A stretch of 64,000 nucleotides of DNA, taken from positions 74,433 through 138,432 of the forward strand of contig QNGE01000749.1 of assembly GCA_008508345.1 (NCBI GenBank). The letters are read 5' to 3'. A program made the position numbers and the translations under genes. This DNA is from Paragonimus westermani (lineage: Eukaryota; Platyhelminthes; Trematoda; Plagiorchiida; Troglotrematidae). A model generated the notes under the pieces. That model ran no database searches, was not told the origin of the DNA, and saw nothing but the letters and a program-made list of their open reading frames with translations. The number at the start of each line of letters is the position of its first letter. Positions within the stretch are counted from its first letter, which is position 1. Positions 8,026-21,899 of the stretch are shown one piece after another.

Positions 8026-10059
8026 CTGCTTGTGTTGAACAAGTATACATTTGCTGTATCTGTGCTTTCACCACCTCGGTCAATGATTACCTAAAAAACC
8101 TGTTTTGCACAAGCAAAAAGCCGGTAAGATTTTGTGACCACAAAATTCACGAATCAGATATGTAGAAACAATATCGGGCTGTTGGAGAACGCATATGAAA
8201 CTGGTACTTATGAGCATGTACTCCACATAGAAACAGCTTGTTTCACATTACGGCAAACTTTGTCGTGCTGATGTTCCTTATAAGTCTGAATTACCAGAAG
8301 ACAGATGCTAACGAGAACGGGGCTTTGTTTCAACTTGTGAACGGCAACAGTTCTGATTAACATGAATGTCATAATTTGAATGACGATGTGCAGAATGAAA
8401 GTCGGAGGTAGACTGTCTGTGATGAAGCACAGTACTCATGAGGTTTCAAACTATACAACTTCTCCTAATGAGCAGACCTATAGAGTCTGGACACCACAGT
8501 CGTACGGTCTGGAAATTCGCAGTTGAATTTCACACACGTATATACTGGAAAAATTGAAAGGGTATTATGAAACAAAATTTAGATGCCTGAGAACTCCCAC
8601 CTACACTTAATCCAAATACGAGACATCCACCGTTGTCAGTGTAACGTACGGGTCACTACCATAGTAGATCATCCGAAAGCCCAGCAGTCAGCCGAACTTA
8701 TTTATTTCAACATCCACAAATAAGGTCGAACACAGTTTATTGACTCTGTGTAGCAGTGCGCAACATACTGACTTCATTATTGAGACATTCGGTTTGTACT
8801 TAAATGACTTCTATGCAGAGTGCACACTTCAAGACATTAGATCACAGGCTGAGCATAGGTTCCATTAGTAAGAACAGAAGAGTGACACAGTTCATGCGGC
8901 AATCTTCGGGTTATTAGGCACAATGGTCATTATCAATGCGATACGTTAGAACCAGCAAATTCGGCTGGATTGTTAGTTCAAGTCGACTTAGTTGTTTGGG
9001 AGTGAATGTCAGGTTTGTACAACACACAACGTCGTTAAAAGGTAATAAGAAGCAGTTTGCAAAACCATTTGAGCAGCAAAAATGTTAGCAGTCTAAAACG
9101 TTACGAATACCGTAACCATCGGTGAGAATGTGTATGCACTTTCTGACGTGCACTCAGAGAACTTAGCACAGAAATTATATGGAGAGATACTTTAGTCCTG
9201 GGAAGTAGCGCTTGCCTTTGTTGCGTATTCTCGAATTTCTTATATAGGGTGTATGGAAGCACATTGATTCGCTAGTCCGGTGTCTTTTACGGTCAAAACT
9301 GTTGGTGTAGTGAAAAGTCCAGCTTTGAAGACTGTCAGACCTCAGCCGCTCGGAGATGAAGGCATTTGTGCATTCCTAGAGACTTTGAGAACTTAGCAGA
9401 AGTGGTTGGACCAGAGATCGATCACGGAAAGCCAACTGTCTTAAGTACGCTGGTGAAAGACAAGGCAAGTATGGTGATGTTCAAAGCTCGAGAAGGTCCT
9501 GTGGAACTGACGTTGGCTGATGCAGAATAGGCCCCGGTGGCCATGTCTGACAGCCCGGACGACCGCCAAGACAAAATACGGAAGGACAGGGGAGATGGCC
9601 CATGCATATACAGGTAAGTCTGAGGTTAGTCCATCAACTGCTCGCAGACGGCAACAAGGCGCGGAATCAACAACTGAAATGAGTAGAACATTGAAGGTAA
9701 TAGCCTCCAAGTGTGGAGTTTGCTTTACCAGATACTACTTGAAGTCGACTTTTTAGTTACGGCCAGCCACGTGGCAAACGTGGATGAAGATGCGGTTCCC
9801 GGATACCCTTGTGACTTTAGGAGGATAAAATTAAAATAATGCGCACGACAAAGGCGCGCACTGGTATAGCTCTCTTACCACAGTCCGTTATCTAGAAATA
9901 CGTCGTGTTATTTACTAACGACGATGATGTACGCGGCTTGTTCACCTGGATTCTATAAGATCTAATAAACGAAGACCACGACGAACGATGGGTACTTTCA
10001 ACCAAGGTTTGAAGAGAGAAGTACCGAACCTATTAGACGAAGGCTTTAGCAAAAAGTTG
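8026..10059. other. Mostly unexplained; possible Gypsy 5' debris at right end
   Basis: From 8026 to about 9380 nothing recognisable was seen. Between 9380 and 9760 the base composition rises in GC and several frames stay open on both strands; since it precedes Gypsy RT sequence, it may be decayed gag or protease coding DNA, but no motif proves this. Confidence 0.3.
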
Positions 10060-11165
10060 AAAGCTTATGCAAATACCTCTTCCTTCTGGTGAAGTCTCGC
10101 GGGGTTTCGAAATCCAAGTTGGATAACGCAGTACATGGTTGTTTGCGTACTGTTGGTGGCTGATACACTGAATAGGCTGTTACAGGAAAATCTAGTCACG
10201 ATGATGGATTTGTGCTCCGGATATGGACAGGCAACAATCAGACACGCAGATCATGAGAAGATAGCACTCGCGGTAGGTGAGAACTACTATCACTTCAGAC
10301 ACATGTCGCACAACTCATTCAAGGCATATTTAGACTCTTAACAAACTCAACAGTGAAGTTCGGCTACGTACATCATCATCATCAAAAACAGCCATGAGCC
10401 TGACCAAAAGGTACTGTGGCTCGGCTACGTACAAACACCGCAGCATACAGCGATTCAAGATCGGAGCATTTTGCACACCTTTACGCTGTCTTTAAACGAA
10501 TTCAACACGCTGGACTAACGATATTAGGTGATAAGTAAAAGTCTCGGACGGCCATCGGTGGTGCCGCTGGGATATAAAGTTGGTTAATGTGAAACTACGC
10601 CAGAAAAAAATGACGATTATAGAGACCACGGTTTCGGACTTGGGGCGGGCGCTGATTCAATTTGCTTGTTGATCGTAGTACCACAGACGATCCCAAAAAA
10701 TGTACTTTACAAACTCTTCCGAAGCAAGAAGAAGGACGAGCATACTGATGCTCAGACAGCGTTCACTTAAGTGTAACAAGAAATGAACTATCAGTCATTT
10801 AGTGAAACTTTTGAATACAATAAATTTTATTATAGCGATGACCATGCCAACGGGGCAGTACTCAAGAAGAATAATGACTGACCATGCTGCCACAGTATTG
10901 ACGTAAACAAAGCAGAAATATTGAACCTTTTAAATGGAATGTGTGGCAATTATCTGGGCAGTGGACAAGTGAAAACCGGGGCGTCAGGCGAACAGTTATG
11001 CTTTCAGACGGACCACAAACCTCTAGAATGGGTCCTAACTGTGAAGGACCGCGAAGCAAATTAACCCAATGAGCAGTGCGATTTTACGATTTTACGGTCA
11101 ATGACATGCCTAGCAATTGCGTGTAGCAATAGTTTCGCTGACTCTTTTTCGCGATCACAAATAGG
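10060..11165 (+). mobile_element. Decayed Ty3/Gypsy element: RT and RNase H
   Basis: This is a fragment of an LTR retrotransposon polyprotein. Frame-shifted but collinear motifs are visible. In the RT, MDLCSGYGQATIR followed by ADHEKIALAVGENYYHF (10204-10300) matches the conserved L-D-L-x-S-G-Y and D-x-x-K-T-A-F blocks. There is HAGLTI-like connection sequence near 10510. The RNase H segment TDHKPLEWVLTVKD (11008-11052) is followed by NSFADSFSR (about 11128), which corresponds to the usual N-x-A-D-x-L-S-R end of RNase H. Several stops and frameshifts (for example the TAA at 10339) mean it is dead. No LTRs or integrase were convincingly found; an integrase remnant could lie in 11166-12050. Confidence 0.65.
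10360..10432 (+). repeat. Direct repeat within Gypsy debris
   Basis: TCGGCTACGTAC occurs at 10360-10371 and again at 10421-10432 (offset 61). The first copy is followed by a short CAT run. This is probably a local duplication after the element died. Confidence 0.5.
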
Positions 11166-13612
11166 ACCACTCAAATTGAGTTTTGAAGTTAGCTGCTTAG
11201 TGCGTTCATCGCCTCAGGAGGAGATCACTCTAAAACGTGACTGACACATCGGCAAGAGGGTTGGGGGCCTTAGAAAAGGTAGAAGAAAACCGCACCTCAC
11301 GGAAGATGAGCTGATCCCATCAGCGCGGGATATTAACTTTGTGACATGACGAGGGCAGCCCCCAAGTGTTAGTAGGTCCGAGACAAATAAGGAGCAAACT
11401 AACATCAAATTGCTCTGAAATGGAACAACCCAGAACAGCTAATCTACTGAAACAAGGAGAATAGTGACCGATGGCGAAAACAACGTGAGTGGTTATGCAG
11501 TTACCTACCGAAAATGCCGGTTACTGAAAAGGCAAATTCTGGCTCTTATACCCAATAAATGTCTTTAGAATCGTCGAATTCTGATCGATGGATACTATGG
11601 ATCTATTTCTAATGAACGTTTGAAGCAACCAGCACTGCTCACTCGATAGCATTTTATGTTTTGGAATGATGCGGTAAATCGATCAAAGCACTTTTCACCG
11701 AAAGAACTGTCGATTGATATCTGAAAACAACACAGGCAAATGCATAAGTGGAGTCACTTAACCAGTTATTAAGACGGAAAAAGGTAACCGTACAAAAAGG
11801 GTATATTCTAAATGATCTCTGGCTTACGCGGTCACGCGGAACGGTGAGTCCAAAAGTATGGGTTACAGATGAGATAAACAAGAATGCAGCAAAACAAGCG
11901 GCTTGTGTGAACCGTCATACCATCAGTCCGGCACGGCTACGTAGTTCACGGTTATTTATACAACGACCTCTCCATGCGCTTTTACTTTCACCAAACCGCT
12001 CATCACAAAGAAGTGCAAGTCCAGTTCGCTTGCTCATCAAAAACTGATCGTAACTAGCCAATTTCCATAGTAATGGAAAAGATTTTTAAATCAGTAAAAA
12101 ATTAGTTTTCATGGTAAAGTTGAGTCGTCAGCTAGAATTCACCTTATGCACTTAACAGACTTGGTTGCGAAAATCTGAAATTTCGAGGCACTTTAGTCAC
12201 ATGTCCGCTGACACTGACAATCGCTACATTACTGTGCACTGCTGAAAACTTGTGGTACTATTAAAAAGCCTTCATCGCCTTGAAACCCACTTTCGCAAAG
12301 CAATTGTTTTGGTTATACGTCAAATCCACAGTTAGTATCATTCAGACTAGGGTGCCCTAGAATTACCAAAGGAGACGGACCACTGAATCATGAGTTTTAA
12401 AGATTATTGTCAAAGGAGATTCATATTCGGATCGCCTTGTCGCTCAAGCCCATAAGCCCGCAGAGTCCTAGGTTAGGATCCTGACGAAGTTACATAAGCA
12501 CTTCTAATTTCAATACCGCTTCCAGTTTTTGAGAGGTTCTGTATTTGATCAACCTCATCTAATTGTGAAAGTTTCAAAAGTTCGATGTAGCTGTGAACTA
12601 TAAACAGCACAAGGTTGGCCAGTTTTCGCCAGATGCATGCATGAAAATTAACCCGTAGAGCTCTACAACGCCAGTAACGTTAACAGCGTTCGTACACTAA
12701 CTTAGTCAATTCGAGTTTGCAATATGTTACGGTGAAATAAACTGAAGTTCACCGTCACGGCATTCATAACTTTTAACAAGGGCATAGGTTCCGAGAAATT
12801 CCTTATTCAATGCGTCACCATAGTTCAACTTTAAGTCCATACATCTTTGTCCGAGAAGCTGCAAGCATTTCTAATGGACGAGTGAGTCACGTATACCCCC
12901 CTACTCATCAGAAAAATCGGTTCAAAGCAATACGTGATACACTTCTGTCTGTTTCATTTATCAGACCAAGTGTGCGTTGAAAACTGCAATGGGGAAAATT
13001 GTTGTGTAGGTTTCACCGAGAAACTTCGTAAGGAGCCTGGAGATCAATGAGCCTGACTGTATCAGGCGGTTCTTAAACGGCAGTATCGAGGAAACAAGAG
13101 ACAAACTTAGCAAATATAATATAGGTGCGGACAAACCTGCAGGCTGTGGCTGACGGATTTCTTCTATCTGGAAGTGACTGAGGAATTTACCTACACCTGG
13201 CTCGGAAAGCCGCGTAAATCATTAAACCCACGCCGAAACTAAGATATCACTATAAGATTTGCGAGAGAGCTGTTGCAAACGAGCTTCTCCTAATAAAGTT
13301 TCGTTATTAATAGGTTTTGCTCCAACAAAAATTACTTTCGAGGTGAATGAGGGAGCCATTATGGGAGACAAGTAATCTGGTGACAACGGTATATTGCCAA
13401 AGAATGGTAAAAGAAACTTTCAATCCATTTATCCGAAAATCGGAGATGTTTGACTACAATGTTGTCTTTTGGTTATTTCCGTTATGTAAAGTTTTAGACA
13501 ACAATGCAAGTGTAATACGTCCAACCAAGTACTACGTTATAAATATAAGAGTTCAATATCAGTACAAACCTGATCTGGCGTCGAGTGCATAATGTAGCTC
13601 ACAAGGATCTTT
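11166..13612. other. Possible Gypsy tail, then unexplained sequence
   Basis: 11166-12050 has open frames (one of 99 codons, 11748-12047, basic and serine-rich) but no zinc-finger or DDE motif I could trust. 12051-13612 shows only chance-length frames, the longest 81 codons (13347-13592), with no recognised domain. Confidence 0.3.
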
Positions 13613-13744
13613 ATGGAGAGCACTAAAGAGAACAGTGTGGGTAAAGCTAAAGTTAATTGCAAACAACCATTCGTGGTGAACCTCAGAAAGTATTCGGGAA
13701 AATACCACCGGAAAAGTCCAGAGGCATTGGCTTGTGTTATTTTT
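13613..13744 (+). CDS. Candidate first coding exon, unknown protein
   Basis: An ATG at 13613 opens a frame of 44 codons (MESTKENSVGKAKVNC then a basic stretch, ending EALACVIF) up to a donor (TTTTT then GTAACC). A 36-base GT-AG segment follows (13745-13780, ending TTACTTACCAG), the size of the micro-introns known at 5' ends of some trematode genes. However, the frame after it closes at once in phase 0. Without splicing, the frame stops after three more codons. The region also holds a 103-codon ORF in another frame (13657-13968), so one of the two is a shadow. Confidence 0.25.
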
Positions 13745-16700
13745 GTAACCTCTTAATTAACCTCTTCCTTTACTTACCAGAAGTCGAATTTGTAAGTAGT
13801 TGTTCAGTATACTTCACACCAAACATTGAGAATTGCAGAAGGCATACGCTAACCATGTGCAAAAATCAGCAAAAATCAGAGAGCTTACTGAAAACCATAA
13901 GTATGGAATGGACCATAATATACTGGAGTACTGTGGGGGTACTAGTCAACCATTTTAAACGTTCATAAAACATTCGTACAATCTCAACATATGGACAGTT
14001 CTCCCGCGGTATACGAGTGCCTCTGTAGGATCAGTTGATTCACGAACTATTTTTTACACGCCAAATTAATGCCGTAACCTTCAGATTCTTACACCTTGAG
14101 GTGATTTGTTGCTTGTCTGGCAAACGCGTCTTATGGACACACGTGTACCCCTACCACTCATCGCGTGCACCTTGAGTGACGCATTAACCCACGGATAGGT
14201 GACCTGCTGTGGTCACTCTGGAAACTCATTTTTTACCCTCAACTCAGTGGGTCCGTGTTCTCTCAGCTCATCTTGGGTATTTTCAAGTTCACAACAGGCG
14301 TTCTATCTCCGAAGTCATTTAAGAACAACTTGGGAAGACTCGGCCTGTCTTCAAGATATGAATCCTTAACTGGGAAGTAGGAAAATATCATCCGATCAGC
14401 ATAGGTCAAAAAAAGGTTTCCTGGTAAAATGATTCAGCGATGTCATAAGATCAACGCTTCAGTATCAGAAAAGCAAAATGAACTTTCATGTACAAAATGA
14501 AGCTCAATTTAAGGAACGAATTTTTGTCAGAATGTACATTTAGTCGATGTGCACAGAGGATGGCAATTCTTTCATCCATCCGGAAGCACTGTGAGAACCC
14601 GTCTACTAAGGTGGGTTGGTTCCTTATATCAGGAGTTGCATCCAAAACTTATCTGTGAGTTAAGCAACTACGAAACAATGCACGATTCGAAATCTTGCGT
14701 TACCAAAAACAGATTGTGGCAGAATCGTGGTTGGCACTATTCATTTTTATGATCACAACACTGGTTCTAACCACCACATTCATGACACCTGGTTGTAACA
14801 TAAAATTGTGAAACTGTTATGTCATAATGCCAGTCCATCTAGAGGATTCATAAAATAATTATCTGCAGCTTTAGGCAAGGATGAAAGTAAGATGTGTACG
14901 TACAGGGTGATTCACTCTTCAGCAGGTGCGTACATAGAGGATAACGTAACACTTCCTGCCTTACAGTTCGGATATGCTTTATGTCGTGAAAGATAAACGC
15001 AGTGTGCAATAACACCATGTTCTGACTTATGTGCATGATAAAAGTTATTTGAAGAAATAGCCGGAGTTGTGAAATTCAGTAGCCACACAACTTGGTTTAC
15101 ACAAATTGAATAATAATGTAAGGACATTGAGTTTAGCTCTGTTTTGTTCATTGTTCCACCCAAACGATTCATGATCACAAAGAACGACACGACATCTAAC
15201 TGGATTTGAAACTTCCTCGTTTACATAGAAAGCAGCTTTAGGAGTTCACTTCTCCAACCTTTATAGTGACCGCCAATACTAGTCGTTACCCCCTAAAGCA
15301 TAATGCTAAATCACTAAAGAAAACTGTTTATCTAGATGAGATTTCCCAAGTTAATGTACACTCACGTTCACGGAGTAGCAACATCTAACTACCCAGTGGT
15401 GATACAGGAATGACCTTCAGGAAGCCAAACTGGGATTGAATAATACCTTGGTGATGTATTTATCAAACGAAATGAACATACCCAGTGGTTACGTTTGGCT
15501 TGAGCAGTACCGGACGCTATTTGCTGCTGGTTTACACTCATCCACATCACTGTCAACCGTACTTAGTTTAGGCGTTTTGGTAACTTTTGAATTTGTGTAT
15601 ATCACGAACCAAATGACTTGGAAATTCCAGTCGGTGTGCCTCACTTAGTGCGAAGGTACCTATCAAGGACAGGAATTACATTTGATAATGGAAGATAACT
15701 TATCTCGTGTGGATCTCACTTAACCCGGAGTGGAACGAATTAACCTAACTACGACGGATAAAACAGAGACCATTCGTTCAGCCAAGGTGTGAAATTCAGG
15801 ACACTATTAAGTATGCCCGTAAAATATTTAAGAGTATTGTTCCTCCGTGCTGTTATCTTGGTTGCTGAAATGGGAGCGTTATACTGTCGCTGTTCAACAA
15901 TTAGACTTATCTTACAGGCTGACAAAAGCCCACAGGGAAAAAGTAGAAGCCAGCAGATGAATAGAGGTAGCAAAAGAAATGAGATTACTTGTTTTGAGTA
16001 AATGTGTTGATCTACTGCCACGTGGTACTAACTCTCAAGGTGGTTCGAGTGTAATATTAATTAATAACAAGCGTTTGACGTGGCAGAAGTAAGATTATTA
16101 TTGTAAAAGGGGAAAGCCTTAGATGCAATCTGTACACCAACTGCTTTCCAGCAAATTCGAATTCAAGAGTTGAAATGAAATTAGGCCCCTTACTACGATA
16201 GTATTGGGAATGCAAACAATGAAACGAAGAATGTAACAGGTTCCAGATTTTTACCCTGGCAGAGAATAATTCGACAACTAGCGAGAAATGCTTGTGCAGG
16301 TTCATTGGCTTACCAGTGTGGAACAGTCAGCAGATTCTAGCTGGCAAATCAGTTACGTAAACAGGGTATGCTTGTGAAATCAGTACTCGTTGAATTGCCA
16401 TTAGAAACAGTGGCTGTCAATAGAGCGATCGATCAATTCAGTCATATGCCCCGGGAAACAAGGCACTGCTGCGAGGTATGGGATAGATAACGTGTCGATC
16501 CAAGAAGAATGAAGGTTTGACAAAAATCACCGACTCAAGGTCGAAAGGAATAAACACATGAAAATAGTCAGTTCATGAAACACCTTTAGGAGGGCTCTGT
16601 CACAACTGCAGGAGAACAGGCCATCTGGCATTTATGCCATGAGGTTACAGGACACCAGATGGATGCACAAAAACACTAGTTGTGTACTATATATATATAT

Positions 16701-19700
16701 ATAAGGCGACTTCAAACAAGGATCAGGAAGTTCAAAGGAATTTTTCATTCAGATCTAAGTATCTGTTACGGTTATGCTTTTTCTACACTCAAGGTTTACT
16801 TAGAGTATAGCGTCGTGTGCGGTATTATTTGTAACATAGTTTTTCTTCGCAGCATCCAAAACTTTGCAAGAAGCGATTCTTATTATTCGCAAGGGTTGTT
16901 GCTGTGGTCGAGACTTCCTAAAATGGTAAATGCGGTAAACGGGGCAAAATATGTTTTTCAATCGAACAGTGAGTGAGAACGAATCATGACAGAAAACATG
17001 ATGGTGCTGTTAGTCTCAAGCTGATTGGTGCTCAGCGCGATTGCTAAACTCTTGAGTAAGCAAGCGAGGTGTGGAAAAACCAGACAGCAATCTGACAACG
17101 TAATACCATTTTTCATTTCAAAAAATTTACCAGCTTGCTTGGAATGGTTTATTAATTGAGTTCAATCAACTCTATGTGGCACATGCTTAATTAGTCACTA
17201 GCACACCTAGTTCATTGGTGTGACTGAAATTAGGGTGAACTTGAAATTAACAGGTTTGGATAGTTACATTTGTGAACAGTCGTAAGCTACCACAGATGAT
17301 TTTGCTAATTGTGTTCACCGAAGCGAACCTAATGAGTGACGCCGACTGTGATGTTTTCTGATAACAGAACACTTTATCGACCAGTTAACCTGTCTCAATG
17401 AGTTGCATCCTGCCGCGCAAAAGTCATTCTTGACAAGCGTTGGAAATGTTTTAATAGCAGACAATATGCACAGAAGGCATTAACAGTGCCATCGATTACC
17501 CTACATTCAGCATCCCAAAGAGTTCCGTTAAACTGTTCTGCACGTTTGCCATGATATGCATTTTTAATTGCTCTCAGGAAACTGAAAAAGACAAAATATT
17601 GTGGCATCCAATCAATTTAATTCAACGGAAAAGCGGTTATCAGGATTTCATAGACATCCACAAGATATTAAAAGACCGCATGTTCACGTACATTAATGAA
17701 CATCATATCTTCTGTTGGAAGCTTCAAACGACGGATTTAAAGAGTAATCATACTAACATTTTCTTAGGCGCTTGAGATAAACATACGTATTGAGGCCGAG
17801 ATTGTTTCTGTCTGTTTACACGGTTTGACATACTGACGTTTATTGTGCTCGACTGGTATTAAGTTGTATATAGGTTGGAACCTGTGACTATTTAGACACA
17901 ACCGACATCCGTTACCGAGTTATTTCTTCGTACTTTTTCAATCTGATCTATCTTATATTTCATCTGCTTCAACTCCCAACTCATAGACTTAGATCACCAC
18001 ATCTGTCCAGTCGAAACGAACGACGTTTTATCAGAGAACAAAATTCTTTGTAGTGTATGTTTGGTGTTCATTTTTCTTTTCCATTCCCGTACACAACGTT
18101 ATTAACTTAAACATTCTTCTGATTGCTTTTCATTGCACTAAGTGGCATTTCTTGGAGGGTTACAGTAATAACTTTGTTGTCAAGCCGTGTAATTTAGATG
18201 GGGGCCTGCACGGATAAATGTACACTTGATATTTTGTTTTTGAACTACAGTCTTACAAACTTCTAGAATCACCTTCCATTTTAGTAGTCTAGTAAATCTC
18301 CTTCTTGTCCATCCAGAAATCTTCACTTTGTTAACCCATAACAACGCCGCTTCCTACTGGTTAAATGACAGGTCTATTCGATGAGCCGTTTGTCTTATAT
18401 AATGGCACCAGTTTTGATCCGTATATCCTTTCACTTCGGACTGCACAGACTGCGGTGTTCATTTTGAATACGGTAATATTTGGCTCACTGAGTCTGTACC
18501 GTTATTGCCTCTATGCCTTGATGTCTAAACGAGCTGATTTACTAACATCCCTGAGGCTATTCAGTGTTGACTATTCATTCCACCGACATTGGTTCGCTTT
18601 ACGCAGCCGGCAACAAAACGTGCCGCATGCGTTACTATTTGCCCATTACTTTTACGCTTCCTAACTATTTGATCATCATTCGGAACGTCACCCCTCTTTT
18701 ACACAGTAAGGATAGGGTATTCAGGTATCCACTGTTCAAAGGTAATATTAGTAGTAAATAGATTCACAATCATTGGGTTGTATCAACATCATACAACCCA
18801 CTGTTTATCAGTGACTGTTCAGAATAAGTGAGCGTGAGAATTCAACTTCAAGAGAAGTCCAATTCTTGGGGTCATCGACTGTTGTTAGCAAAACCTTCTC
18901 CTCTCGAGGCGATCACGCAATATGAGCATGACTCTTAAACCAACTTGACGAAGGGTTTACAAATGTCGATTTCTTCGTACCTACTGTGCGGCCGATGGCG
19001 CTGTGGTGGATACCGTTTTCTGATGAAACCATGTCCGGATCTCTGACCCTGGCCTTGGCACAGATATTTACTAGCAGTGAGTTCTAACGAAAGCGAAACT
19101 TGATTATACTGCCTCCTTTCCAAAGGGGCTGATCGAATTGTCTTTAAGAATACGAAAGCTGCCATCTGTGCTGGGTGCTGTTTAACTTAAATCAACCTAA
19201 ACTGCTTACTACTCGTCGGCAGTAGTATACGGGAAATCACAAATTGTAACGTGCTTGATGCAGTGGGGAGCTGTGAATCTGCTTAGGAGAGCAGGATGAA
19301 ACAAACTTTCGTCCAATCTCGCACTCCTTTTTAAAATGTTGTCAGATTTGTCCGTTGCTCTTCGCTAGCTGTGTCATGCTTACTGTTGCAGATAAACCGG
19401 TTATGATGTGAGCACACTGAGGCGGCATAAACTATTGGATATAAGTAACATATCAGACACTTCAGCACAAAAACAACATCAACATTCTTATGTCACATAC
19501 GTTCTTCCGAAGAGCACGATGTTGATCCATGACTACTCTGGTTAAGACAACGGGGCTTTTCTTCGAAACCTCTCTCACGAGAAGAATAGTACACCAACAG
19601 TAAAGAAAATAAACCATCCTATCTGATTAATTCACGCCTTCTAATGGTACATTTTACGTCAAATCGTGGAAGTTGTCATTTCGGCAGGAGTGAAATGACA

Positions 19701-21426
19701 CAGATGCTTTACTTTTTCTCAAACGCAGGGTAGATTGATGAATTGGTTAACAGCATCATTTAAACCAAGTTAGTTCCGTTACGGAAATAAGTCTAATGTA
19801 TTCACTGCCACAGACTAAAATACTGAATCAAATACGTATTCTACCTAGTTGACGACGATTCAGATTACCGGCAAATAGTTACGTTTGCATTCACGTGTTC
19901 AAGGCAATGGCTGCTTAGGGGCCTTAACTCCGATCTCAAAAACAGGAAAGCGGTACGGCTGTGCTCGATGTTGTTCGAATAATATTCAAGAGGTGAACGC
20001 CATAACTATTAAGCCATCTCAGATATTTTTCGAAAGTTTACCTCAGTTAGGAAGTTCACACCTCACCCTCGACGACAGATGGACGATAAAAGCTCAATAC
20101 AAAGTGTGATGAAGTAACGACGATATAAGAATCTAAGTCCGGATGTTAAAATGACGGTGAACTTAGATAGCTTTGTGTCTTTTGCATTTTCGACAAAGTT
20201 GGGAATCTGCTCTGAAATTGATGGTAAAAAGATCTTGGTTTTGACATTATCTGATTACCAAAGGATCACCCGACACCCAGGACTGTTTTAAGCTCTCTTC
20301 TGGGGATGAATAATATGAAATTAATTCTATGTGCATTTGAAAGCGTCAAAAATTCGGCCTACTGACGTTAATGCTGACGACTGTTCTCCCAGCAGCTTTG
20401 TGTTGCACAGTTTATACCTGTACTAATATGAAGTGATTATATGAGCCCCATCAGCTTTGGCATGAGTTAGTAACTTGCAATGGATGGTTCATAGGTCTTC
20501 TGTGGTCCTCTGCAAAACAGCTATTGAATACTACTGCGTTACGGACACAAGAGTGCAGTCTATGAACCGCACGCGAACGACTTCATCAATTTCATCTTAA
20601 AAGACCAGCTTCACACAAGAGGTTATGAAGCAAAATTACAAAGCGTTTGATGGAACCAGACAACCTGCATCACATAAAGGCTCTCTGTAAAATGGAAATC
20701 ACTGATGATTACAGTCATGCTCAGCATTTGGGGAATTAATCAAGAATACTTTATTTCATTTCGAGTTAGCCTGCTTGTGTGTGTTTTGAGATATTTGTGC
20801 CTTCCTTATTAAAAACTAACCCCACACAGGTTAAATTGCTCATGTGGCAAACCTGATTGGATAGGTTTACTTTTTCCAAAAACTGCGTAGGTTTTTAACG
20901 TTTTTTGATACAACATTATTATAAATGTGCATTTAAAAGTGATATCGTTACTAGCTAAAACGTCAACAGAATAAGTTGTTTACTTTTCAGGGGTCTGAGA
21001 AAAACGAAACAGGGACAGTCAACGTAGGATGTTGTTTACGCGTTGATACTACTGTTGAACGTGTATTTTTGCCCCGTGAGTGAAAGGTATTTTTCATTTA
21101 AAAGTCATACTGTACGTAAATATGTACTCATGTTGAGGCTATCGAGAACTTTTATCCAACAAGATAGTGCGTTGCCACATAAGGAAACTCTTACAATCGG
21201 TCAGCTGGAAGAAATACTGTCATGCTTATGTACCGATTTGAGAGAACGCTCTTCATAGCATACTAGATCACAACTTTACTCCTTGCAGCCTACATTTCTA
21301 TAGATACTTGAAGAGGAAGTGTAGAGCTGAAGGCCAAACATTGCGGATGAACTCAGAGTGAACCTCTTAACAGATGAAGTTTAAGCCACGACGTTACTTC
21401 AATTTTAGTCGAAGCATAGGGCATTG
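13745..21426. other. About 7.7 kb with no supported gene
   Basis: Many 60-100 codon frames occur on both strands, at the density chance predicts for this base composition, and none shows a recognisable domain. A short TA run lies at 16688-16703. No repeat partner was noticed. This may be intronic or intergenic DNA, or old unrecognised repeats. Confidence 0.4.
16688..16703. repeat. Short (TA)n microsatellite
   Basis: Eight TA units in a row after TGTGTAC. It is too short to be more than an ordinary simple repeat. Confidence 0.8.
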
Positions 21427-21432
21427 TTTATT
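21427..21432 (-). terminator. Polyadenylation signal AATAAA
   Basis: AATAAA on the minus strand, 167 bases past the stop codon of the candidate terminal exon at 21599. The hexamer alone is common in AT-leaning DNA; its value comes only from its position after that exon. Confidence 0.3.
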
Positions 21433-21598
21433 ATACACTGCAAGCAGCAATCGTTATGGAAACTATCACGGTTTCCCTTAGATTCTTTGCAGTTCAAATT
21501 TGACCGTCTGTTTTCAATGACTTTTTGATGCCTTGAATTGTTAGAAGCCATAGGCAAGGTATACGGCAAATAAAACGGCGATTGAGGGCGTCTCTGCC

Positions 21599-21808
21599 TC
21601 AAAGGTATCTGTCCAGAAACTTATTATCCCCGGACGTGGATGTCGCTTCCAGTTTGCCCTGAATATTTGCTAATTTTTTAACGGTTTTTCGTTGTTTCTG
21701 GATTTGAATTGTTACAGCACAAATCTCAACTATGTACTCGCGCTTTTTGCATTCAGACAGTGCTTTGGCTTGGGCGTCTTGGAAGCAGACGCCAGACTTG
21801 AGTTTCAC
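21599..21808 (-). CDS. Candidate terminal exon, unknown protein
   Basis: A minus-strand frame of about 70 codons ends in TGA at 21599 with the product segment KLKSGVCFQDAQAKALSE, then CKKREYIVEICAVTI and a lysine-rich tail ending DNKFLDRYL. The codon pattern is coding-like (GGC GTC, GAC GCC, GCC, GAG, GTT GAG, GCT GTA). The frame stays open upstream to about 21865, so the 5' edge is uncertain; AG dinucleotides near 21845 could be acceptors. Three cysteines in a short span could suit an extracellular domain, but no family was recognised. Confidence 0.35.
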   Translation of the reverse strand: MKLKSGVCFQDAQAKALSECKKREYIVEICAVTIQIQKQRKTVKKLANIQGKLEATSTSGDNKFLDRYL

Positions 21809-21899
21809 TCGTGTTACTTTTGTCCGGACGGAAATTTGTACTCTAACTCTCGTGGTTGCGGGGCAAGCGCGTCAAACACTGTCTCAGTGATCATGAAAT

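Noticed and set aside
8061..8095. CACCACCTCGG word resembling the minus-strand Penelope hammerhead stem
   Set aside because: Only about a dozen bases match and no CTGANGA complement is present beside it.
19015..19035. CTGATGAAACC resembling fused hammerhead boxes
   Set aside because: There is no room for stem II between the two boxes, and the flanks do not pair.
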